From assembly GCA_023480605.1 (NCBI GenBank), contig JAMCWS010000427.1:1-5176 (forward strand): 5,176 bases of DNA, written 5' to 3'. Origin of the DNA: a bacterium. GTDB taxonomy: Bacteria; Sumerlaeota; Sumerlaeia; MVZB01. The notes beneath the pieces are model-generated. The model was given only the letters and a program-made list of their open reading frames with translations, was not told where the DNA came from and ran no database searches. Position 1 is the stretch's first letter; every line of letters starts with the position of its first letter. The position numbers and the translations under genes were made by a program. This document shows positions 1 to 5,176 of the stretch, in pieces.

Positions 1-2096
<2,096 letters not shown>

Positions 2097-2117
2097 AATG
2101 GTTGACGCCGTAAAGGC

Positions 2118-2123
2118 ACCTCC
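2118..2123 (-). promoter_or_regulatory. Distant Shine-Dalgarno for hppA
   Basis: A consensus GGAGGT lies 21 bases upstream of the chosen hppA ATG, about twice the usual spacing. No ATG, GTG or TTG lies closer in the hppA frame. The bases between include GCC-TTTAC-GGC, a possible three-base-pair mini-hairpin that would shorten the effective gap to about 10 bases. The hexamer itself is seen; the role of the hairpin is inferred. Confidence 0.5.
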
Positions 2124-2275
2124 ATGGCTGATGCCGTATGACCGCCTCCAGCGGCGCCCGTCGGATGGCCGGCAATCGGGTCGGCGCGAGGGGAGGGACG
2201 CAACGCATGAGGGGCCACGGCGCGAGAGGGATGCGTGGGGCCGGGTAGCCGGCGGCCAGGTATAATTGCGCCCCT

Positions 2276-2281
2276 ATTATC
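2276..2281 (-). promoter_or_regulatory. Candidate -10 element for hppA
   Basis: GATAAT on the minus strand lies in the AT-rich part of the gap and matches TATAAT at five of six positions. No convincing -35 box sits 16-18 bases upstream; the best is ATGCAA, with three of six matches. If it is used, the hppA leader would be about 170 bases long. A TATAAT on the plus strand at 2261-2266 has no -35 box and no gene to serve. Confidence 0.25.
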
Positions 2282-2314
2282 CACACGATATTTGAACTTG
2301 CATCGACTATTTTT

Positions 2315-2329
2315 CGTGAAATTTTCACG
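2315..2329. repeat. Perfect 7+1+7 palindrome, possible operator
   Basis: CGTGAAA-T-TTTCACG is an exact inverted repeat with a single central base, the size and symmetry of a site bound by a dimeric regulator. It lies about 35 bases upstream of the candidate hppA -10, where an activator site would be expected. The protein that binds it is unknown. Confidence 0.5.
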
Positions 2330-2330
2330 G

Positions 2331-2343
2331 GCACGCATCGTGC
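2331..2343. repeat. Second adjacent palindrome (5+3+5)
   Basis: GCACG-CAT-CGTGC is an exact inverted repeat starting two bases after the 2315-2329 palindrome. Short arms like these arise by chance fairly often, but the immediate adjacency to a longer palindrome makes a compound regulatory site possible. Confidence 0.35.
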
Positions 2344-2442
2344 GTTCATTGGGATTTTATTAACGATGCCTGACGGAGCACATGACCGGTGCGCCGTGGC
2401 GAAATATCGCGATCGAGCGTTGGCGGGATGGGGGCTTCAGCC

Positions 2443-2454
2443 GGATGATCATCC
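2443..2454. repeat. 12-base perfect palindrome over the regulator stop codon
   Basis: GGATGATCATCC is its own reverse complement and includes the TGA of the AraC-family gene (2449-2451). There is no following T-run, so it is not a standard terminator. It may be chance. Confidence 0.4.
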
Positions 2455-3348
2455 CTGGCGGCGGGCCGGAGCGATGGCGATTTTATAATCGCGCGGATTG
2501 GTGCCGATCAGCCGGCGAAACTGGCGCGTGAAATAATTGCTGTCCTGGAAGCCCACCTGGAAAGCGATTTCGGTGACGTTCGCGACGTCTTGCGGCCCTC
2601 CGCTGGCCAGCAGCAACTCGGCCGCATGGTTGACCCTCAGCCGGATCAGATATTCGATCGGCGAGCAACCCATGGCATGTTTGAAAACGCGCGTCAGCGT
2701 GCGGCGCGACATGCATCCCACCCGCGCCAGGTCATCCAGCGTCGTCGGGTCGGCGTAGTTGCGCTCCAGGTGGCCGATGACCCGGCCCAGCCGAAGCAGG
2801 GGCTGCACGACCGGCTCCTCGACGTGCGAATAGAACCGGCTCAGGTCGGCCACGATGAGCATGAAATAGGCGATCGCCGCAAAACGCCAGCCCGGGTCGT
2901 GACGCAGGAATTCCGCTTCCAGGTGGTTGATCAGGCCGGCGATCAGGCGTAGGTTCTCGCGGCTCAGGCGCAACCGGCTCTCGAACCGGTCGCGCCGCCG
3001 ATACTTGGGCTCCAGGGTGAAGAGCACGTGATAACCCGAGAGCGAAGTGATGTCCATCGGCGGCAGGTTCATTTCATCCATGTTGAAGAGGATGTTGACC
3101 AGTTCGAGGTTTTCGGTGTTCAGGTAGCCATGATCCTGGCCTTCGTGCAGGATGAACACGTCGCCGGCGCCAATGTCATACTGCCCGGCCGGCGTGACGT
3201 GAACGCCGCGCCCGCCCAGCACGACAACCAGTTCTGAGAAATCATGACTGTGGAGTACGGTGCTGGTGTGGCGCTGAATGCGCTGCACGTCCAGGGGGTA
3301 TTCCAACTGGCGAAAGGTTTGCGCACGGGTCAGGATGCGGTTGCTCAT
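2449..3348 (-). CDS. AraC/XylS-family transcriptional regulator, RhaR-like cupin sensor
   Basis: This is a cytoplasmic DNA-binding regulator of 299 residues, a usual length for the family. The N-terminal half is a cupin sensor: HSHDFSEL at 33-40 gives H33, H35 and E39, followed by GAGDVFILHEGQDHGY at 60-75, the arrangement seen in RhaR/RhaS-type sugar regulators. The C-terminal half (about 185-290) has two helix-turn-helix units. The first is around LDDLARVGCMSRRTLTRVFK (204-223); the second is around VTEIAFQVGFQDSNYFTRQF (258-277), ending in GTNPRDYK, the classic AraC signature. The ATG at 3348 has a GGGAG seven bases upstream. It is divergent from the cysC-sulfotransferase pair across 381 bases, which suggests local control, but the inducer is unknown. 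A sugar or glycan ligand is inferred only from the RhaR resemblance. Confidence 0.93.
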   Translation of the reverse strand: MSNRILTRAQTFRQLEYPLDVQRIQRHTSTVLHSHDFSELVVVLGGRGVHVTPAGQYDIGAGDVFILHEGQDHGYLNTENLELVNILFNMDEMNLPPMDITSLSGYHVLFTLEPKYRRRDRFESRLRLSRENLRLIAGLINHLEAEFLRHDPGWRFAAIAYFMLIVADLSRFYSHVEEPVVQPLLRLGRVIGHLERNYADPTTLDDLARVGCMSRRTLTRVFKHAMGCSPIEYLIRLRVNHAAELLLASGGPQDVANVTEIAFQVGFQDSNYFTRQFRRLIGTNPRDYKIAIAPARRQG

Positions 3349-3355
3349 TGTCGAA

Positions 3356-3360
3356 CTCCC
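3356..3360 (-). promoter_or_regulatory. Shine-Dalgarno of the AraC-family regulator
   Basis: GGGAG on the minus strand, seven bases before the ATG at 3348. It supports this start over downstream alternatives. It lies eight bases beyond the end of the leader stem at 3369-3424. Confidence 0.7.
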
Positions 3361-3368
3361 GGATGCGG

Positions 3369-3424
3369 GGAATGCCGTTACCGTCCAGGAGGAACGACCG
3401 GACCGGGCCGGTGAGCGGCATTCC
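3369..3424 (-). promoter_or_regulatory. Stem-loop in the regulator leader
   Basis: GGAATGCCG at 3369-3377 and CGGCATTCC at 3416-3424 form an exact nine-base inverted repeat. The 38 bases between contain a smaller hairpin (ACCGG 3397-3401 with CCGGT 3408-3412). With the promoter at 3436-3463 the whole element would be transcribed, beginning a few bases after the start site and ending just before the Shine-Dalgarno. It could be a structured 5' leader. Alternatively, the two arms could be DNA half-sites for the regulator. Confidence 0.45.
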
Positions 3425-3426
3425 GA

Positions 3427-3435
3427 TGGCCCGAT
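3427..3435. repeat. Direct repeat copy 1, at the regulator start site
   Basis: TGGCCCGAT occurs here, immediately after the -10 of the regulator promoter and over its likely start site. The identical sequence recurs 110 bases away in the same orientation. A protein bound here would block the promoter, which would fit autoregulation. Confidence 0.4.
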
Positions 3436-3463
3436 ATTATGCGTCGGAAGGCAGAACCGTCAA
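3436..3463 (-). promoter_or_regulatory. Sigma-70-type promoter of the AraC-family regulator
   Basis: On the minus strand, TTGACG (3458-3463) and CATAAT (3436-3441) each match the consensus at five of six positions and are separated by 16 bases. Transcription would begin near 3429, giving a leader of about 80 bases. It is the best-looking promoter in the window. Confidence 0.6.
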
Positions 3464-3536
3464 GCCCGGGGCCGTGCGTTCGCGAAAACATAACCGGAAC
3501 AACGGGAAAACGTTTCGAGGCCGATGGGAATGAAAT

Positions 3537-3545
3537 TGGCCCGAT
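3537..3545. repeat. Direct repeat copy 2, upstream of a cysC -10-like box
   Basis: This is the second exact copy of TGGCCCGAT. It lies just before TATTAT (3551-3556), a possible plus-strand -10 for cysC. Both copies are followed by an ATTAT sequence, directly in copy 1 and after six extra bases in copy 2. Confidence 0.4.
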
Positions 3546-3550
3546 CGTGC

Positions 3551-3556
3551 TATTAT
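3551..3556 (+). promoter_or_regulatory. Candidate -10 element for cysC
   Basis: TATTAT matches the -10 consensus at five of six positions, but no good -35 box lies 16-18 bases upstream. Weak -35 boxes are common at activator-dependent promoters. A second, weaker option is TTGCCG at 3577-3582 with TATGGG at 3600-3605. The choice cannot be settled by eye. Confidence 0.25.
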
Positions 3557-3618
3557 ATGGCCTCATCGTGAAGGTATTGCCGTTTCGTTTGTCGTATTCT
3601 ATGGGGCGATCGAATAAA

Positions 3619-3696
3619 CCGGCCGCACGGGCCGGGGGCGCCGGAGGGCCGACGCGGTGTCCGAATTCGCGCCCCCGGTGAGGTGAATTTTTTTTT
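3619..3696 (+). promoter_or_regulatory. Attenuator-like hairpins and T-run in the cysC leader
   Basis: Two perfect stems share bases. The first is CCGGCC (3619-3624) with GGCCGG (3630-3635). The second is CCGGGGGCGC (3632-3641) with GCGCCCCCGG (3669-3678), which encloses a small CGGA/TCCG stem. They cannot both form fully, as in antiterminator/terminator switches. Nine T residues follow at 3688-3696, but nine bases after the larger stem rather than directly against it, so this is not a textbook intrinsic terminator. A further hairpin, GGCGC (3697-3701) with GCGCC (3708-3712), sits against the Shine-Dalgarno. GC-rich DNA yields such pairings by chance, so function is inferred. I recognise no known riboswitch. 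Confidence 0.4.
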
Positions 3697-3713
3697 GGCG
3701 CCGGTGCGCGCCC

Positions 3714-3720
3714 GGAGAGG
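3714..3720 (+). promoter_or_regulatory. Shine-Dalgarno of cysC
   Basis: GGAGAGG lies nine bases before the ATG at 3730 and fixes that start. It directly follows a GC-rich hairpin (3697-3712) that could limit ribosome access. Confidence 0.7.
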
Positions 3721-3729
3721 ACTTCCGCC

Positions 3730-4401
3730 ATGCGAACGACGATCGCGCCGGCCAGTGCCGAATCGCTTGCCCCGGAGGCGAAAAACATCACCCCTTGCGT
3801 TGGTCGGGTAAGGGCGGACGAGCGCGCCGCCCTGCTGCGCCAGCGCCCGGCGACCCTCTGGCTCACCGGCCTGAGCGGCGCGGGCAAGTCGACGGTGGCG
3901 TATGCCCTCGAGCAGCGCCTCGTCGCCGCCGGCCACGCCTGTGTCGTGCTCGACGGCGACAACCTGCGTCAGGGTCTTAACCGCGACCTGGGCTTCAGCG
4001 CCGTCGACCGCGCCGAAAACATCCGCCGCGTCGCCGAGGTGGCGCGCCTGTTCAACGAGGCCGGCCTGCTTGTTGTCACCTCGTTCATCTCGCCCTACCG
4101 CGCCGATCGGCAAAAGGCCCGCGCCATCATCGGCGAAGACCGTTATATCGAGGTGTTCGTCGACGCGCCGCTGGAGGTGTGCGAGCGTCGCGACCCAAAG
4201 GGGCTTTACGCCAAGGCACGCGCCGGCCAAATCGCCGAGTTCACGGGCATCTCGGCTCCCTACGAGCCGCCGGCCGAGCCCGACTTGCGTCTCGACACCG
4301 TCGGCCAATCTCTCGACGCGCTGGTGCAGTCCGCCTGGACCCGCCTGGCCGGCCGCGGCCTGCTGATGGCCGACGGCTTTTGCGCCACCAGCCCCGGATG
4401 A
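3730..4401 (+). CDS. cysC: Adenylylsulfate (APS) kinase
   Basis: This cytoplasmic enzyme phosphorylates adenylyl sulfate at the 3' position with ATP, giving PAPS, the sulfate donor for sulfotransferases and for assimilatory reduction. The 223-residue protein has every expected motif: Walker A GLSGAGKST (47-55), LDGDNLRQGLN (74-84) for APS binding, and FISPYRADR (119-127) whose S121 matches the serine phosphorylated in the E. coli enzyme. KGLYAKARAG (157-166) forms the lid, and FTGISAPYEPP (171-181) follows. About 18 residues before the usual start and about 15 at the end are extra and look unstructured. There is no fused ATP sulfurylase domain, so APS must come from a sulfurylase elsewhere. 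The next gene, 58 bases on, is a sulfotransferase, so the pair probably forms an operon supplying and using PAPS. Confidence 0.96.
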   Translation: MRTTIAPASAESLAPEAKNITPCVGRVRADERAALLRQRPATLWLTGLSGAGKSTVAYALEQRLVAAGHACVVLDGDNLRQGLNRDLGFSAVDRAENIRRVAEVARLFNEAGLLVVTSFISPYRADRQKARAIIGEDRYIEVFVDAPLEVCERRDPKGLYAKARAGQIAEFTGISAPYEPPAEPDLRLDTVGQSLDALVQSAWTRLAGRGLLMADGFCATSPG

Positions 4402-4444
4402 GACTGCCGCCTTTTCGTTATCGTTATCGAAATCGCCTTTGTCG

Positions 4445-4450
4445 GGAAGG
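4445..4450 (+). promoter_or_regulatory. Shine-Dalgarno of the sulfotransferase gene
   Basis: GGAAGG lies nine bases before the ATG at 4460. The 58-base gap after cysC has no terminator-like hairpin, which supports co-transcription. It contains a short tandem repeat (CGTTAT twice, about 4416-4427) of no clear meaning. Confidence 0.65.
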
Positions 4451-4459
4451 ATTATCCAC

Positions 4460-5176
4460 ATGCTGATCACCATCATCGGGCGGGGCCACTCGGGTACCCG
4501 CGCCATCTCGCACACCCTCAGCGCCAGCGGCGTCTACATGGGCGCACGGCTCAACATCTCGGGCGATCTCGTGCCCGCCGAGGATCTCTACGAGGCCTGC
4601 CGCGTCATGGCCCGCCACGTCATTCACCTGGGCGGACTGGAATGGGATTTCGCCCGCCTGCACACGATGCCGATCGACCCGGCCTTCACGCGCCTGGTCG
4701 AGAGTTACCTGGCCTCGGTCCTTTCCAGCGATGCCCCGCGCCGCGGCTGGAAGCTGCCCGAAACGACGCTGATCCTCCCCTGGGTCGTCCGCCTTTTCCC
4801 GGACATCCATTACATTTACTGGGTGCGCGATCCGCGCGACAGCATCCTCGGGGCGCATCTGACCGACGACCTTGCCGACTTCGGCGTGCCTTATGACAAA
4901 ACCGACGATGAGCGTCGTCGTCGAGCCATCAGTTGGAAATATCAGCACGACATCATGAAGGCGACGCCCTCTCCCGCCCGGCGCATCGACGTGCGCTTCG
5001 AGGATTTCGTCCTCGATCAGGAGCGCACCCTCGCGCGTCTGGAGGCCTACCTGAGGTTTGCGCCGGCGCGGATCGAGGTGCGCCCCGACGCGGTCGGCCG
5101 CTGGCGCGCCGACCCCGGCCGCCACGATTTCGACTTCATTCCGCCCGAGGCGCTCTACGAAGGTTCCAATCAGATC
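4460..5176 (+). CDS. P-loop sulfotransferase (C-terminus beyond window)
   Basis: This enzyme should transfer sulfate from PAPS to an acceptor hydroxyl or amine; the acceptor is unknown. The 239 codons seen are open to the right edge. The N-terminus begins directly with a beta strand and the PAPS 5'-phosphate loop, IIGRGHSGTR (5-14). GWKLPET (96-102) resembles the conserved GWK-P segment of bacterial sulfotransferases. YWVRDPRDSILGAHL (120-134) is the 3'-phosphate-binding region with R123. The serine commonly found eight residues after that arginine is G131 here; S128 is nearby and might substitute. RIDVRFEDFV (about 174-183) followed by a helix matches the usual YEDL-type segment. There is no signal peptide or membrane segment, so it is probably cytoplasmic and may act on a small molecule, lipid-linked or carbohydrate precursor. 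Its place after cysC strongly supports PAPS use. Confidence 0.85.
   Translation, partial: MLITIIGRGHSGTRAISHTLSASGVYMGARLNISGDLVPAEDLYEACRVMARHVIHLGGLEWDFARLHTMPIDPAFTRLVESYLASVLSSDAPRRGWKLPETTLILPWVVRLFPDIHYIYWVRDPRDSILGAHLTDDLADFGVPYDKTDDERRRRAISWKYQHDIMKATPSPARRIDVRFEDFVLDQERTLARLEAYLRFAPARIEVRPDAVGRWRADPGRHDFDFIPPEALYEGSNQI

Larger units (their letters stand above)
2097..2448. other. Intergenic region between the regulator and hppA
   Basis: Both flanking genes are on the minus strand. The half next to hppA (about 2097-2260) is GC-rich and likely untranslated leader. The middle (about 2261-2330) is AT-rich and the best place for a promoter. Two palindromes occupy 2315-2343. I see no hairpin followed by a T-run that would end the regulator transcript, so read-through into hppA cannot be excluded. 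Short open frames here, including an 86-codon one ending just inside hppA, have no recognisable protein features. Confidence 0.6.
3349..3729. other. Divergent control region between the regulator and cysC
   Basis: This 381-base gap holds no convincing gene. It carries the regulator promoter and leader stem, two copies of a nine-base repeat, an AT-richer central stretch (about 3480-3620) with weak plus-strand promoter-like boxes, and the hairpin-rich cysC leader. Short open frames on both strands lack recognisable protein features. Confidence 0.7.

Noticed and set aside
2261..2266. A consensus TATAAT on the plus strand
   Set aside because: There is no -35 box at 16-18 bases and no plus-strand gene follows for more than 1.4 kb.
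3536..3551. A sigma-54-type promoter (TGGCCCG followed by TGCT)
   Set aside because: The spacing between the GG and GC elements is one base too short, and the downstream element lacks the expected TTGC.
3632..3696. A simple intrinsic terminator for an upstream plus-strand gene
   Set aside because: No plus-strand gene lies upstream in the window, and the T-run is nine bases from the stem. It is reported instead as a possible attenuator.
3553..4515. A 320-codon minus-strand frame opposite cysC
   Set aside because: It runs across the cysC leader and overlaps the cysC coding strand, whose kinase motifs are unmistakable. The mirror translation shows no family features.
4424..5125. A 233-codon minus-strand frame opposite the sulfotransferase gene
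   Set aside because: The plus-strand frame has the PAPS-binding motifs and a well-spaced Shine-Dalgarno; the minus-strand frame has neither.

Overview
This window looks like a fragment of a GC-rich bacterial chromosome. The gene content suggests, but does not prove, a PVC-type bacterium (Planctomycetes, Lentisphaerae or Verrucomicrobia) or a neighbouring environmental phylum. The reasons are a divergent membrane pyrophosphatase with a cleavable signal peptide, a RhaR-like cupin AraC regulator, and a stand-alone APS kinase paired with a P-loop sulfotransferase. None of these is diagnostic of a phylum.

Layout. (1) Positions 1-2096, minus strand: the first 698 codons of an ion-pumping membrane pyrophosphatase (hppA), cut by the window edge before its C-terminal active-site motif. 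(2) 2097-2448: a 352-base gap holding the hppA leader, with an over-distant Shine-Dalgarno, an AT-rich promoter-like patch and two adjacent perfect palindromes. (3) 2449-3348, minus strand: a complete 299-residue AraC/XylS-family regulator. (4) 3349-3729: a 381-base divergent control region. It has a good sigma-70-type promoter and a structured leader for the regulator. On the other side is a cysC leader whose GC-rich hairpins overlap and are followed by nine T residues. (5) 3730-4401, plus strand: a complete adenylylsulfate kinase (cysC). (6) 4460-5176, plus strand: the first 239 codons of a sulfotransferase, open at the window edge.

How the genes may work together. CysC makes PAPS, and the sulfotransferase 58 bases downstream should consume it, so the pair reads as a small sulfation cassette for an unknown acceptor. 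The AraC-type regulator is transcribed divergently from the cassette and is the obvious candidate to control it, itself, or both; its ligand cannot be read from the sequence. Sulfate activation by ATP sulfurylase (not in this window) releases pyrophosphate, which HppA hydrolyses while pumping cations. That makes a metabolic connection plausible, but hppA is on the other strand with its own leader and may simply be a neighbour.

No RNA genes, CRISPR arrays, insertion sequences or phage genes are visible. The most interesting points are the altered DX7KXE motif in HppA, the attenuator-like cysC leader, and the repeats and hairpin around the regulator promoter.
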